64,000 nucleotides of DNA from Vibrio sp. 10N. GTDB lineage: Bacteria > Pseudomonadota > Gammaproteobacteria > Enterobacterales > Vibrionaceae. The translations under genes and the position numbers were made by a program. Shown in pieces: positions 1-8,983 of the stretch. Numbering within the stretch: position 1 is the first letter of the stretch; the number at the start of each line of letters is the position of its first letter. Under the pieces are notes generated by a model. The model had not been told where the DNA came from and did no database searches. It worked only from the letters and a program-made list of their open reading frames with translations. Where the stretch lies: the NCBI RefSeq assembly GCF_036245475.1, contig NZ_BTPM01000002.1, positions 620,001-684,000 of the forward strand, given 5' to 3'.

Positions 1-485
1 ATAACGACCCTCAAGCCTGGAATATGGGCAAACAGTGCTTCGACACTTTCGGAGTGATGCTCTGGCGCATGTATGCCACCACCAAATGGCGCGCGAAACA
101 CAATGGAGCAAGACAAACGCCCGCGGGTGCGATTACGCATTCGAGCCGCATGACAAATAATGTGCTCCATCGCAGGAAACACGAAACCTTGAAACTGGAA
201 TTCAGCAATAGGTCGCAACCCTTGAGTCGCCATACCTACCGCAACGCCTCCGATAAGTGCCTCGGCAAGTGGGGTATCGATAACGCGTTTAAGCCCAAAG
301 CGCTCTTTAAGGCCAACTGTTGCGCGGAATACACCGCCGTTATCGCCAACATCCTCTCCAAGCAGTACGACGCGTTTGTCTCTGCCCATTTCATGATGGA
401 GTGCTAAATTCACCGCATCGACCAGAGTGGATTCCACTGCGGCGATAGGGCTTGCTAGGGGTTCAATATGCAGTTGATCAGCCAT
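1..485 (-). CDS. 2-oxoacid dehydrogenase E1 component, beta subunit (3' end beyond window)
   Basis: The reverse strand is open from the ATG at 485 to the window edge, giving 161 codons. The translation begins MADQLHIEPLASPIAAVEST and contains RVVLLGEDVGDNGGVF, DTPLAEALIGGVAVGMA and APFGGGIHAPEHHSESVEA, which are typical of E1 beta subunits of pyruvate or branched-chain 2-oxoacid dehydrogenases. This subunit pairs with E1 alpha to form the thiamine-diphosphate-dependent decarboxylase that feeds the lipoyl E2. The start lies inside the 3' end of the alpha gene (8-bp overlap), so the two are translationally coupled. An E2 gene probably follows outside the window. The sequence does not decide between pyruvate and branched-chain substrates. 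Confidence 0.88.
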   Translation of the reverse strand, partial: MADQLHIEPLASPIAAVESTLVDAVNLALHHEMGRDKRVVLLGEDVGDNGGVFRATVGLKERFGLKRVIDTPLAEALIGGVAVGMATQGLRPIAEFQFQGFVFPAMEHIICHAARMRNRTRGRLSCSIVFRAPFGGGIHAPEHHSESVEALFAHIPGLRVV

Positions 486-1572
486 GTTGTCCTCCGTGCA
501 TGCGCATCGATTTGTTGATGAGTTCATCGCGTTGCGGACGAAGTTCTTTAGTTGGTTGCTCATAGAGATAATCAAACGCGGTCTCTGGCGCTTGAGCAGG
601 AGTATTGAGGTAGCGAGCAACGGCCTCCTCAACCAGCTGTTTGCTCTCTGAGGCAAGCTCGACTTCGTCTGAATTTTGCCACCAACCTTGAGCCTCCATG
701 AAGGTCTTGAGTCGTTGGATTGGCTCATATTCCCAAGCGGTATCAAGTTCATCATCGCTACGATAGCGAGTGGCGTCATCGGCAGTGGTGTGGTCGCTAA
801 GGCGATAGCTTATTGCTTCAATCAGCGTAGCGCCTTTGCCTTTGCGCGCATTTGAAATGGCGTTGCCGATTGCATCTAGCATGGCGACGACATCGTTACC
901 ATCGACTTTGAGTCCAGGAATGCCTGCGCCTTGGGCTTTATCTGCGAGAAATTCTGCCCCGCATTGCAGCGCTCTAGAGACTGAGATTGCCCATTGGTTG
1001 TTGTTCACTACAAATACCAAAGGGATGTTCCAAGCCCCTGCACAGTTAATGGATTCTAGAAAATCGCCTTTTGAAGTGGCGCCGTCACCACACGTCACCA
1101 GCGCGACATCGTGATGGCCTTTAATCTTCAACGCTGCAGCAACACCGACGGCGTGAGTACATTGTGTGGCGATTGGGACACAAAAAGGCAGGTCGGTGCA
1201 TGGGTTATCGCTATTGGTGAACTCGAAATCGCTACCGCGTTCGTCGCCGCCCCAATACTGCAGATTTTTTTCCATGGGAATGCCGCGAACCCACATGGCA
1301 GGCATGTCGCGATAGTAAGGGATAAAAACATCTCGGTGAGACAGGGCGTGGCCAATGGCGATGCCTATTGCTTCGGCACCAAGGTGCGAAGGGTAGGTGC
1401 CGAGTTTGCCGGTGCGTTGCAGGGCAACGGCTTTAGCATCGTACGTTCTTGCGACTACCATGTCGCGGTACAGCTTCTTTAGGGTTGCTTCGTCAGCCCA
1501 GTCGGGTAGTGGGCTAACTAAGTGTCCTTGGTAGTCGATAAAACGATGCATGGGTAATGCTTGTACGTTCAT
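478..1572 (-). CDS. 2-oxoacid dehydrogenase E1 component, alpha subunit
   Basis: 364 residues, normal for the non-fused E1 alpha family. The thiamine-diphosphate motif starts with GDG at residues 162-164 and ends with NNN at 190-192. The HxxTxxD-type loop near residue 258 (SDHTTADDATRYRSDDE) is also present. The enzyme decarboxylates a 2-oxoacid and reductively acetylates or acylates lipoyl-E2 together with the downstream beta subunit. An AAGGAG ribosome site precedes the ATG by 6 bases. The gene is the first of an operon, with the beta ATG lying within its last codons. It resembles PdhA/AcoA/BkdA1 proteins. I cannot assign the substrate, so no symbol is given. Confidence 0.88.
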   Translation of the reverse strand: MNVQALPMHRFIDYQGHLVSPLPDWADEATLKKLYRDMVVARTYDAKAVALQRTGKLGTYPSHLGAEAIGIAIGHALSHRDVFIPYYRDMPAMWVRGIPMEKNLQYWGGDERGSDFEFTNSDNPCTDLPFCVPIATQCTHAVGVAAALKIKGHHDVALVTCGDGATSKGDFLESINCAGAWNIPLVFVVNNNQWAISVSRALQCGAEFLADKAQGAGIPGLKVDGNDVVAMLDAIGNAISNARKGKGATLIEAISYRLSDHTTADDATRYRSDDELDTAWEYEPIQRLKTFMEAQGWWQNSDEVELASESKQLVEEAVARYLNTPAQAPETAFDYLYEQPTKELRPQRDELINKSMRMHGGQHG

Positions 1573-1932
1573 CTCGAACTCCTTTTCACATACTCTGGAT
1601 AAGAGTGATGTCGATAAGGCTGAAACCAGTACGTGTTTATACGCAATGTTTCAAACGCTTGGATACTATAAGTGTAAACAAATTGTTAAATTTTGCTTCA
1701 AAAGTGAAATGGATTTTTAGTAAATAAAACCTTACAGGGCTAATCTGTAAATGTTAAATGCTGCCTAAGGGCTATAATTTAGTTATACATTCTAGTTTTT
1801 GAAGGGTGAAATCTTTCGAACTGAAATATGATACTGAATGAGAATTTGGAGAAAAACGGATAAACTCATCGAGGTTTGAGCAAAAAAGACCAATGGTGTT
1901 GGCCTTTTTTTCGTTTGTTGATAGAAGGGATG
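1573..1932. other. Intergenic region between E1 alpha and the glyoxalase-fold gene
   Basis: A 360-bp AT-rich stretch with no convincing reading frame. It should hold the promoter for the E1 operon (right to left), and it ends with a hairpin terminator at 1882-1911. I saw no repeat or RNA gene. Confidence 0.6.
1882..1911 (-). terminator. Intrinsic terminator of the LysR-yaeR unit
   Basis: AAAAAG-A-CCAA, a five-base loop, then TTGG-C-CTTTTT form a stem with one mismatch. On the reverse strand it is followed by a T run, just downstream of the glyoxalase-fold gene. It is A- and T-flanked on both sides, so it may work in both directions. Confidence 0.7.
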
Positions 1933-2325
1933 TTACAATGTCACCTCTTCGCAGAGCTCTAAAGGCAGTCCGTCTGGATCTTGGAAAAAGGTGTAGCGCT
2001 TGCCCGTGTATTCATCGATGCGAATAGGCTCAACTGAGATTCCATGGCCGACGAGTTTGTTCACGGCCTGATCCATATCATCAACCACAAAGGCAAGGTG
2101 CCTTAAACCTTGTGCTTCAGGAAAGCTCGGACGTGACGGCGAGCCAGGAAAAGAGAACAGCTCAATCTGGGTACCATCAGGCAGTTCGAGATCGAGTTTG
2201 TAAGAATCACGTGCCTCGCGGTAGTTCTCCGCCAATACGGTTAACCCTAAAATTTCGGTATAGAATCGCTTCGATCTCGGGTAATCAGAACAAATGATGG
2301 CAATGTGATGCGTTCCTTTGAGCAT
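1933..2325 (-). CDS. gloA2: VOC-family glyoxalase I-like metalloprotein (YaeR/GloA2 type)
   Basis: 130 residues with one vicinal-oxygen-chelate domain made of two beta-alpha-beta-beta-beta modules. Candidate metal ligands are visible: His in THHIAI near the N-terminus, Glu in IELFSF (about 55), His in LRHLAF (about 76) and Glu in LPLELCE near the C-terminus. Family members bind metal and have a glyoxalase I fold, but the physiological substrate of YaeR proteins is not established. The gene starts 9 bases after the LysR gene ends, so the two probably share a transcript. Divergent from this unit is kbl-tdh, whose pathway can leak aminoacetone and methylglyoxal. That makes a detoxifying role attractive but unproven. 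Confidence 0.82.
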   Translation of the reverse strand: MLKGTHHIAIICSDYPRSKRFYTEILGLTVLAENYREARDSYKLDLELPDGTQIELFSFPGSPSRPSFPEAQGLRHLAFVVDDMDQAVNKLVGHGISVEPIRIDEYTGKRYTFFQDPDGLPLELCEEVTL

Positions 2326-2334
2326 GGTCGGATC

Positions 2335-3264
2335 CTAGTTGTGTTTGATAAGTTTAGAGGGTAACTCTCGGGCAACATAGTCGATGAAGACGCGCAGCCT
2401 TGCGGGCATGTACTTGGTCTGGGCGTACTGCATTGCAATCGCCCCATGGTAGTTACTCTTTATTGTCCAATCAGGAAGCACAGGAACTACGCTTCCATCA
2501 TCAAGTGATTCTTTTATCACGAAGTCATGAAAAATACCGATACCCAGACCTTGTTTCACACCGCCAAGACGCATTTGAGAGTGGTTAATGGCGTAGCGAC
2601 CGGACACAGTGACCGTGTGAAAGTCATCGTCTTTGAGAAAGTCCCACACATTGTCTCTATCCACTTCGGCCAAATAGAGACAGTCGTGGTGCTCTAGATC
2701 GCTAGGGGAAGTAGGCAGGCCATTGGCTTTGATGTAATCCGGGCTGGCGCATAGCACCAAGTTTGTTGGACCCAACTCTTTCATCACCAGGTTTTCATCT
2801 GGCTTGTCTGTGAGTTTGAACGCCACGTCGATGCCTAAATTGAATAAGTCATAGTTGCCATCAATAGCGCGTACCTTGAGTTGGATTTCTGGATATTGCT
2901 GCAAAAACGGGGCTATAAATGGCTGCAATACCGAGTTTAGAAAGGCTTCTGGTGCCGCAATGGTAAGAGACCCACTGGGTTCAGCATGATCCGACTGAGA
3001 GACTTCAATGGCTTGCTGAGCAGCATTGACCATGAGTACGCTTTGATCATAAACCTTTCTTCCAGCTTGAGTAATGACGAGCTTTCGAGTGGTCCGTTCA
3101 AACAGCTTTACGGATAGGGCGCTTTCAAGTCGAGTGATTGTCTTGGAGAGTGCTGAGGGGGTCACACCTAACTTCTTGGCGGCAGCGGTAAAACTGCCCT
3201 CGTTGACCACCAAAATATACGATGCCAAATCGGGTAGGAGCCCGATAAGCCTTTGGCTAAACAT
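2335..3264 (-). CDS. LysR-family transcriptional regulator
   Basis: 309 residues. The N-terminal winged helix-turn-helix is plain (FTAAAKKLGVTPSALSKTI), followed by a LysR substrate-binding domain. I chose the ATG at 3264 rather than upstream starts because a GAGG ribosome site lies about 8 bases before it and because the LysR HTH then begins at the usual place. The gene is divergent from kbl-tdh with about 165 bp between starts, and it is cotranscribed with the VOC-family gene. LysR proteins often act on the divergent neighbour, so control of threonine catabolism is a fair guess. The effector cannot be read from the sequence. Confidence 0.9.
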   Translation of the reverse strand: MFSQRLIGLLPDLASYILVVNEGSFTAAAKKLGVTPSALSKTITRLESALSVKLFERTTRKLVITQAGRKVYDQSVLMVNAAQQAIEVSQSDHAEPSGSLTIAAPEAFLNSVLQPFIAPFLQQYPEIQLKVRAIDGNYDLFNLGIDVAFKLTDKPDENLVMKELGPTNLVLCASPDYIKANGLPTSPSDLEHHDCLYLAEVDRDNVWDFLKDDDFHTVTVSGRYAINHSQMRLGGVKQGLGIGIFHDFVIKESLDDGSVVPVLPDWTIKSNYHGAIAMQYAQTKYMPARLRVFIDYVARELPSKLIKHN

Positions 3265-3430
3265 GATTCGTGCCTCAGATTCACTAATGGTTTTCCATGT
3301 TAAGGGATAATCGTTTGCAGCACAATGAACTAAAATGATTGCATTCGTGAGATACACCCAATCAATAGAATTTGGCTATCTCATCCCCTACATAACCTAT
3401 TGATAAATAGGATTGAAAAAGGAATCTACT

Positions 3431-4624
3431 ATGTCTGCTTCGTTTTATAAGCAAATCCAAGATCAGATTGAAGAAGTAAAAGCGGAAGGTTTGTACAAGT
3501 CTGAGCGTGTTATCACGTCTCAACAACAAGCGGCTGTTGAAATCTCAACAGGCGAAGAAGTACTTAACTTCTGTGCGAACAACTATCTTGGTCTAGCAAA
3601 CCACCCAGCGCTTATCGAAGCGGGTAAGGCAGGCATGGATAAAAATGGTTTCGGTATGGCGTCGGTACGCTTTATCTGTGGTACTCAAGACATTCACAAA
3701 GAGCTTGAGCAGAAACTGTCTACATTCCTAGGAAAAGAAGACACGATTCTGTACACGTCTTGCTTCGATGCAAACACTGGCCTGTTCGAAACTATTCTAG
3801 GCAAAGAAGATGCAATCATCTCTGACGCACTAAACCACGCATCTATCATTGATGGCGTTCGTCTATGTAAAGCGATGCGTTACCGTTACGCTAACAACAA
3901 CATGGCTGAGCTTGAAGAGCAACTTATCGCGGCAACTGAAGCAGGTGCTCGCCACAAGCTTATCGTGACTGACGGCGTTTTCTCAATGGACGGCGTAGTC
4001 GCAAACCTACCAGCTATCTGTGACCTTGCTGACAAGTACGGCGCACTGGTTATGGTTGATGATTCTCACGCTGTTGGCTTTATGGGCAAAAACGGTGCAG
4101 GTACTCATGAGTTCCATGACGTGGTTGACCGTATCGATATCATCACAGGTACGCTAGGTAAAGCAATGGGCGGCGCGTCAGGCGGCTATACTTCTGGTAA
4201 GAAAGAAGTGATTGATTGGTTGCGTCAGCGTTCTCGTCCATACCTATTCTCTAACTCTGTAGCACCGGCCATTGTTAACGCGTCTATCCGCGTTCTAGAC
4301 CTGCTACAAGAAAGTGGCGATCTTCGTGACCGTCTATGGGAAAACGCAGCACACTTCCGTACTCGTATGGAAGGCGCAGGCTTTACTATGGGCGGTGCAG
4401 ACCACGCGATCATTCCAATCATGCTAGGCGATGCGAAAGTAGCGGCTGAGTTCGCTGAGCGTGCACTAGAGAAGGGTATCTACGTTATTGGTTTCTCTTT
4501 CCCAGTTGTACCTAAGGGTCAAGCACGTATCCGCACTCAGATGTCAGCGGCGCACTCACGTGAGCAACTAGACCGTGCGATCGACGCATTCATCGCAGTT
4601 GGTAAAGACATGGGCATCATCTAA
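3431..4624 (+). CDS. kbl: 2-amino-3-ketobutyrate CoA ligase (glycine C-acetyltransferase)
   Basis: 397 residues, the normal length. This PLP enzyme of the alpha-oxoamine synthase family cleaves 2-amino-3-oxobutanoate with CoA into glycine and acetyl-CoA. The PLP-binding lysine is K244 within [15 protein letters not shown], and [13 protein letters not shown] carries the cofactor-contacting Asp and His. The ATG at 3431 follows AAAAAGGA, and an in-frame upstream ATG at 3413 lacks support from family alignments. The gene is followed after 79 bp by tdh, the enzyme that makes its substrate. Both genes have the strongly optimised codon use of well-expressed genes. Confidence 0.97.
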   Translation: MSASFYKQIQDQIEEVKAEGLYKSERVITSQQQAAVEISTGEEVLNFCANNYLGLANHPALIEAGKAGMDKNGFGMASVRFICGTQDIHKELEQKLSTFLGKEDTILYTSCFDANTGLFETILGKEDAIISDALNHASIIDGVRLCKAMRYRYANNNMAELEEQLIAATEAGARHKLIVTDGVFSMDGVVANLPAICDLADKYGALVMVDDSHAVGFMGKNGAGTHEFHDVVDRIDIITGTLGKAMGGASGGYTSGKKEVIDWLRQRSRPYLFSNSVAPAIVNASIRVLDLLQESGDLRDRLWENAAHFRTRMEGAGFTMGGADHAIIPIMLGDAKVAAEFAERALEKGIYVIGFSFPVVPKGQARIRTQMSAAHSREQLDRAIDAFIAVGKDMGII

Positions 4625-4664
4625 TTCTGGCCAAGGTCGAATTTAGATAACCAGTATTTTTGAT

Positions 4665-4687
4665 TCTCGCCCTAGAGTTGGGCGAGA
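4665..4687 (+). other. Hairpin in the kbl-tdh spacer
   Basis: TCTCGCCC, a 7-base loop, GGGCGAGA: a perfect 8-bp stem 16 bases before the tdh start. It has no T run, so it is more likely an mRNA processing or stability element, or an upstream structure affecting tdh translation, than a terminator. Confidence 0.5.
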
Positions 4688-4703
4688 TGAATTAGGTAAC
4701 AAT

Positions 4704-5735
4704 ATGAAAATCAAAGCTCTTTCTAAGCTAAAGCCTGAAGAAGGCATCTGGATGACTGAGGTCGAGAAACCTGAAGTTGGCCACAACGACCTTCTAATCA
4801 AAATTAAGAAAACTGCGATCTGTGGTACAGACGTACACATCTACAACTGGGATGAGTGGTCACAAAACACTATCCCGGTACCAATGGTTGTTGGCCATGA
4901 GTATGTAGGTGAAGTTGTAGGCATGGGCCAGGAGGTTCGCGGCTTCAACATTGGCGATCGCGTATCGGGCGAAGGTCACATCACTTGTGGTCACTGTCGT
5001 AACTGTCGTGGTGGCCGTACTCACCTATGCCGCAACACAACAGGTGTTGGTGTAAACCGCACAGGTGCGTTTTCTGAGTACCTTGTGATCCCAGCGTTTA
5101 ACGCATTTAAGATCCCGGCTGAAATCTCTGATGACCTAGCGTCTATCTTTGACCCGTTTGGTAACGCAGTACACACTGCATTATCTTTCGATCTAGTGGG
5201 TGAAGACGTTCTAATTACAGGTGCAGGCCCAATCGGCATTATGGCAGCTGCAGTTGCTAAGCACGTTGGTGCACGCCATGTTGTAATTACTGACGTGAAC
5301 GAATACCGTTTAGATCTTGCTAAGAAGATGGGTGTTACACGTGCAGTAAACGTAATGGAAGAGAAACTAGAAGACGTTATGTCTGAGCTAGGTATGACAG
5401 AAGGTTTCGATGTAGGTCTAGAAATGTCAGGCGTACCTTCTGCCTTCAACAGCATGCTAACCAACATGAACCACGGCGGTAAGATCTCTCTATTAGGTAT
5501 TCCACCATCAGACATGGCGGTTGATTGGAACCAAGTGATCTTCAAAGGTCTGGTAATCAAGGGCATCTACGGCCGTGAAATGTTCGAAACATGGTACAAG
5601 ATGGCTTCACTAATCCAATCTGGCCTGGATCTGACGCCAATCATCACTCACCACTTTAAAGTTGATGACTTCCAAGCAGGCTTCGATGCTATGCGTAGCG
5701 GGCTTTCTGGCAAAGTTATCCTTGATTGGGAATAG
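4704..5735 (+). CDS. tdh: L-threonine 3-dehydrogenase
   Basis: 343 residues, a zinc medium-chain dehydrogenase that oxidises L-threonine to 2-amino-3-oxobutanoate with NAD+. Catalytic zinc ligands C40, H65 and E66 are present, as is the structural zinc set C95, C98, C101 and C109. The GAGPIG nucleotide-binding loop sits near residue 173. It forms an operon with kbl and is followed by an intrinsic terminator. Together the two enzymes turn threonine into glycine and acetyl-CoA. Confidence 0.97.
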   Translation: MKIKALSKLKPEEGIWMTEVEKPEVGHNDLLIKIKKTAICGTDVHIYNWDEWSQNTIPVPMVVGHEYVGEVVGMGQEVRGFNIGDRVSGEGHITCGHCRNCRGGRTHLCRNTTGVGVNRTGAFSEYLVIPAFNAFKIPAEISDDLASIFDPFGNAVHTALSFDLVGEDVLITGAGPIGIMAAAVAKHVGARHVVITDVNEYRLDLAKKMGVTRAVNVMEEKLEDVMSELGMTEGFDVGLEMSGVPSAFNSMLTNMNHGGKISLLGIPPSDMAVDWNQVIFKGLVIKGIYGREMFETWYKMASLIQSGLDLTPIITHHFKVDDFQAGFDAMRSGLSGKVILDWE

Positions 5736-5745
5736 CAAAAGCAGA

Positions 5746-5772
5746 AGCACTCCTGATGGGGTGCTTTTTTTA
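5746..5772 (+). terminator. Intrinsic terminator of kbl-tdh
   Basis: AGCACTCC, loop, GGGGTGCT with one G-T pair, followed directly by seven T residues, 10 bases after the tdh stop codon. Confidence 0.88.
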
Positions 5773-5858
5773 TATCTATACATCAAACGTTTGTTCTCCT
5801 TGTTCATGATAAAAAGATCCAGTAGTGTTTGCTTAGACAGACGCAAACGGAGCAGGAA

Positions 5859-6257
5859 ATGACGTTCAGAGTGAAGCCATCAAGTGAAGGCCCTATATTT
5901 GTCTCGTTCGATGAGCATGAACGTCTAAGATATGGCCGGGTACTGAGTGAGCTTTCAGTTGCACCCGTTTTAGATAATCCCGCAGAGACTTTTCTGTATT
6001 CAATGGGCGCTTGTATGGCCGTCTCTTTGCAAAAGTTAGCGCTTCGAAGAAAAATCGAAATACAGCCATTTCATATCCAAATTACTGGGCACAAAGGCGA
6101 GTTTTTGCCGGCCCACTTTACCCACTATAATATCCAGTTAAGTAAAGGCATCCATTCAGACCGAGCGCGCGCAGAAATGCTACTAAAAGACGCCAAGAAA
6201 ATATGCACAATTAGTAACAGTGTTTCCGGGAGCATTGAGTTAGGGCTGGAGCCCTAA
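5859..6257 (+). CDS. OsmC/Ohr-family protein
   Basis: 132 residues when started at the ATG at 5859, which follows GGAGCAGGAA. The alpha/beta fold and both family cysteines are recognisable: C52 in GACMAVSL and C116 in KICTISNS. OsmC/Ohr members reduce organic hydroperoxides with these cysteines, but many YhfA-like paralogues have unknown roles. The gene stands alone behind the kbl-tdh terminator and converges on the MATE gene. Its final codons lie inside a perfect palindrome that also spans the end of the opposing gene. Confidence 0.82.
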   Translation: MTFRVKPSSEGPIFVSFDEHERLRYGRVLSELSVAPVLDNPAETFLYSMGACMAVSLQKLALRRKIEIQPFHIQITGHKGEFLPAHFTHYNIQLSKGIHSDRARAEMLLKDAKKICTISNSVSGSIELGLEP

Positions 6258-6262
6258 CTCAA
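6235..6262. repeat. 28-bp perfect palindrome across two convergent stop codons
   Basis: TTGAGTTAGGGCT, GG, AGCCCTAACTCAA: a 13-bp perfect stem with a 2-base loop. It contains the stop codon of the OsmC-like gene (6255-6257) and that of the opposing MATE gene (6259-6261). It lacks T runs. It may still act as a bidirectional 3'-end structure. Confidence 0.75.
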
Positions 6263-7572
6263 CGCTTAAAGGTAACGGCTAGAAGCCCTATTAGCATTAC
6301 ACCAGTTGCCGCAAGCCCAATCGCCACGCCGCCCCAGACGCCAGCCAATTGAAAGTGTGCCATGAGCCACCACGCACTGCTAATACCAAAGCCCCAATAA
6401 CCAATCGCGGTCAGTAACATTGGTACATTGACGATTTTCATACCGCGTAATAGGTTCATGGTGAGGAGCTGCCAGCCATCGACGACGAAACAAAGCGCAA
6501 CAACCCAAATGATAGAAGCAAGTTGATTGCTGAGGCTGCCGTTTGAACCATCAAACTTAAAAATGTCAGCGATAAGGTGAGGCCAGGTGCTAAAGGTTAT
6601 CGCCAGCAATGCGCTAATCAAGGTGACTAGAATGAAACTACGCAGCGCAGTCACTTTTATGCTGTCAAATCGTTCTTGACCAAAGTCCTTGCCGGTCAAA
6701 ATCGCAGCCGCTTGGGAAAAGCCAAAGTTAATGTTGAAACTAAAGTTCAAGCACTGGAGAAGCACTTGGTGCAGTGCTAACGCTGTAACTCCCAACATGC
6801 CAGCAAGTATGGTGCTGCCATAAATCAGGCTGAGTTCTAAAGCGCTCGCTACAGCTATCGGTAAACCGAGAGATAACAGGGGCAGTGTTAAACGCCAAGA
6901 ATACTCTGAAACATATTCCCATGGCGCGAACCGACGGTATTTTTCTTGGCGAAACACCCATGTACCGTAAGCGAACAGAATTAGCGTCGCAGCAAGAGTT
7001 GTTCCCCATCCCAGTCCCGCAATTCCGCCATCTAGGGTAAACGCAAACCAATAACTTAATGGCACATTGAGCATAACGGTCGCGAGAGACATCCACATTA
7101 CCGATTTAGCATCGCCAAATGTGCTAGTCAGGCCGCGTAGGATCAGCAGTAATAAGGTCGGTAACATTGCCCATTTAAGAGCATCAAGATAGTTGGTTGC
7201 TATGGGAATGGCGTCAACCGGTTGCTTCGCTAGGACGAGCAATTCATCCGTGAAGTTAAGAGCAAGGCTAGCAACTGCCGTTATTATGAAAGCGAGAAGG
7301 AGTGCGCCTTTGACGGCAAATCTTATTTGCTGGTTACCAAAGGCTGGTCGCGCAACGCTTTGCCCGTAAGCTATCGCAATCAGGTTTGCTACGCAGCCGA
7401 CAATGCTTCCTGCAACCAAAAAAACGAATGTAAACACGGAAGCGCCTAATCCTCCGCCCGCAAGATCTTCTACGCTGAGTCTTGCCATCATCCAGACATC
7501 CGTTAATACCAGCGCCATTGAGATAAGTTGAGAGACAATAAGAGGAATAGCCAAAGAAAGAATGTGCTTCAT
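6259..7572 (-). CDS. MATE-family multidrug/Na+ antiporter
   Basis: 437 residues with about 12 hydrophobic helices in two related halves, as in the multidrug and toxic compound extrusion family. It is an inner-membrane exporter, and its substrate cannot be read from the sequence. The start at ATG 7572 (MKHILSLAIPLIVSQLISM) places the first helix at the N-terminus, as in homologues. An in-frame TTG at 7641 with a GAGG upstream would add 23 residues and remains possible. The gene is convergent with the OsmC-like gene and divergent from the TRAP operon. Confidence 0.87.
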   Translation of the reverse strand: MKHILSLAIPLIVSQLISMALVLTDVWMMARLSVEDLAGGGLGASVFTFVFLVAGSIVGCVANLIAIAYGQSVARPAFGNQQIRFAVKGALLLAFIITAVASLALNFTDELLVLAKQPVDAIPIATNYLDALKWAMLPTLLLLILRGLTSTFGDAKSVMWMSLATVMLNVPLSYWFAFTLDGGIAGLGWGTTLAATLILFAYGTWVFRQEKYRRFAPWEYVSEYSWRLTLPLLSLGLPIAVASALELSLIYGSTILAGMLGVTALALHQVLLQCLNFSFNINFGFSQAAAILTGKDFGQERFDSIKVTALRSFILVTLISALLAITFSTWPHLIADIFKFDGSNGSLSNQLASIIWVVALCFVVDGWQLLTMNLLRGMKIVNVPMLLTAIGYWGFGISSAWWLMAHFQLAGVWGGVAIGLAATGVMLIGLLAVTFKR

Positions 7573-7745
7573 AAAAGACTCAATAAAATAGGCGTCGAGT
7601 AAGATCAGGGCGATGCTAGTGTATCTGTAGGTGTGGGTCAATCATCATAACCCTCGGAAATGAATGGGTTTTAAATTGACTATCGTGATGAATGACCAGT
7701 TCACGTGTGTTTGAACCAAGATAACGTGCCCTGCGCTGCAAAAAC

Positions 7746-7771
7746 GTTAACATTTTGAGCGAAATGTTAAC
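7746..7771. promoter_or_regulatory. Candidate operator: perfect inverted repeat before the TRAP operon
   Basis: GTTAACATTT, six bases, AAATGTTAAC: a 10-bp perfect dyad about 120 bp before the dctP start, in the 317-bp divergent region between the MATE gene (start 7572) and the TRAP genes. It is symmetric DNA without a T run, so a repressor or activator site is likelier than a terminator. A plausible -10 (TATTCT or TATCAT) lies just downstream. Confidence 0.55.
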
Positions 7772-7889
7772 AATACTCTATTCTTATCATTGAGTTAGCT
7801 TAAGACCCAGGTAAACAGTGGATTCTGGGCTCGTAGTGTCGCGGCAAACGCGCGCTAAAGATAAGAAAAAGGACTAGGAGAAGTTGTCG

Positions 7890-8900
7890 ATGAAAGCAAC
7901 AAAAGCAGCATTAACAGTATCACTTATTTTGACAGGATTCGTCGCGGCAGAAGTTCATGCTGCTACTGAGTGGAATGTATCTTTATGGGGTAAACGTCGT
8001 GCGTTTACCGAGAATGTTGAAAAGTTAGCTGAATTGGTAGAGCAAAAAACCAACGGCGATTTCAAGTTGGTGCTCTCCTATGGTGGATTGTCGAAGGCAC
8101 GTGAAAACCTAGATGGTATTTCGTTTGGTGCATTTGAAATGGCACAGTTTTGTTCTTTCTATCATACCGACAAAAACCCGACAATCACGGTGACTGAACT
8201 ACCATTTTCACAAGATGTGTCTTTAGCGCGAGTAGGGGAGATTTATACCGAGGTATTTAATCACCCTGAGGTTAAAAAAGACTTAGCGAGATGGAACGCC
8301 ACCTTGTTAATGCCAACGCCACTCCCTCAGTACAACATTGCTAGTAAGAGTGACGACCTCGAATCTTTGGAAGACTTTAAGGGGCTAAGAGTCCGCGGTC
8401 CCGGCGGGATCATGAGCGTGTTGGGCAAACTTGGCGCAGTCAAAACGACGGTACCATTCTCTGAAGTGCGTCAATCAATGGATTCTGGGGTAATTGATGC
8501 AGCTTCGTTTGCGCCTCATGCTCATCTCGCGACTAATACCTACAAAGTGGCGAACTGGGTGACGACAAACCTCAATCTGGGTTCTGCTAACTGCCCAGTT
8601 GTTGTCAACACAGAAGCTCTGGAAATGCTAAAACCGGAACACCGCGAAGCGTTATTGAGCTCAGTACCAGAGGCGCTCGATTATTATGTCTCTAATTATG
8701 AGCAAAATACGACCGCTAAATTCGATAAAGCTATTGCGGATGAATCGGTGAAACAAGTGACATTTACTCCAGAACAGACAGCGCAGTTGAATGATCTTGC
8801 GGCATCAGTGCGCGAGGATTGGGTGAAAAAATACCAAGGGAAGTTTGATGCCAAGGCGCTATTTGACTACACCGACGCTTTGTTTAAACAGCAAAACTAA
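7890..8900 (+). CDS. dctP: TRAP transporter solute-binding protein, DctP family
   Basis: 336 residues from the ATG at 7890 (AGGAG 9 bases upstream). A Sec signal peptide ends at AEVHA. The mature part has the DctP features FGAFEMAQF, LEDFKGLRVRGPGG (the carboxylate-binding arginine region) and MDSGVIDAASFAP. It captures an organic acid in the periplasm and passes it to the DctQM membrane complex encoded next. The ligand cannot be told from the sequence. The symbol describes the family role only. A hairpin separates this gene from dctQ, probably raising its expression over the membrane subunits. Confidence 0.9.
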   Translation: MKATKAALTVSLILTGFVAAEVHAATEWNVSLWGKRRAFTENVEKLAELVEQKTNGDFKLVLSYGGLSKARENLDGISFGAFEMAQFCSFYHTDKNPTITVTELPFSQDVSLARVGEIYTEVFNHPEVKKDLARWNATLLMPTPLPQYNIASKSDDLESLEDFKGLRVRGPGGIMSVLGKLGAVKTTVPFSEVRQSMDSGVIDAASFAPHAHLATNTYKVANWVTTNLNLGSANCPVVVNTEALEMLKPEHREALLSSVPEALDYYVSNYEQNTTAKFDKAIADESVKQVTFTPEQTAQLNDLAASVREDWVKKYQGKFDAKALFDYTDALFKQQN

Positions 8901-8926
8901 TTCCATTACTTCTACTTAAATTCTCT

Positions 8927-8953
8927 AGCGCTAGTTAATACTAGCGCTCGTTT
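8927..8953 (+). terminator. Attenuating hairpin between dctP and dctQ
   Basis: AGCGCTAGT, TAAT, ACTAGCGCT, then CGTTTTATG: a perfect 9-bp stem with a short T run. A leaky terminator here would give more binding protein than permease. Confidence 0.65.
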
Positions 8954-8983
8954 TATGTTGTTAATACCAAAAGGATTTCGAGT

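Noticed and set aside
5021-5566. 181-residue frame antisense to tdh
   Set aside because: Mirror frame of a codon-biased, highly expressed gene; no ribosome site or family resemblance.
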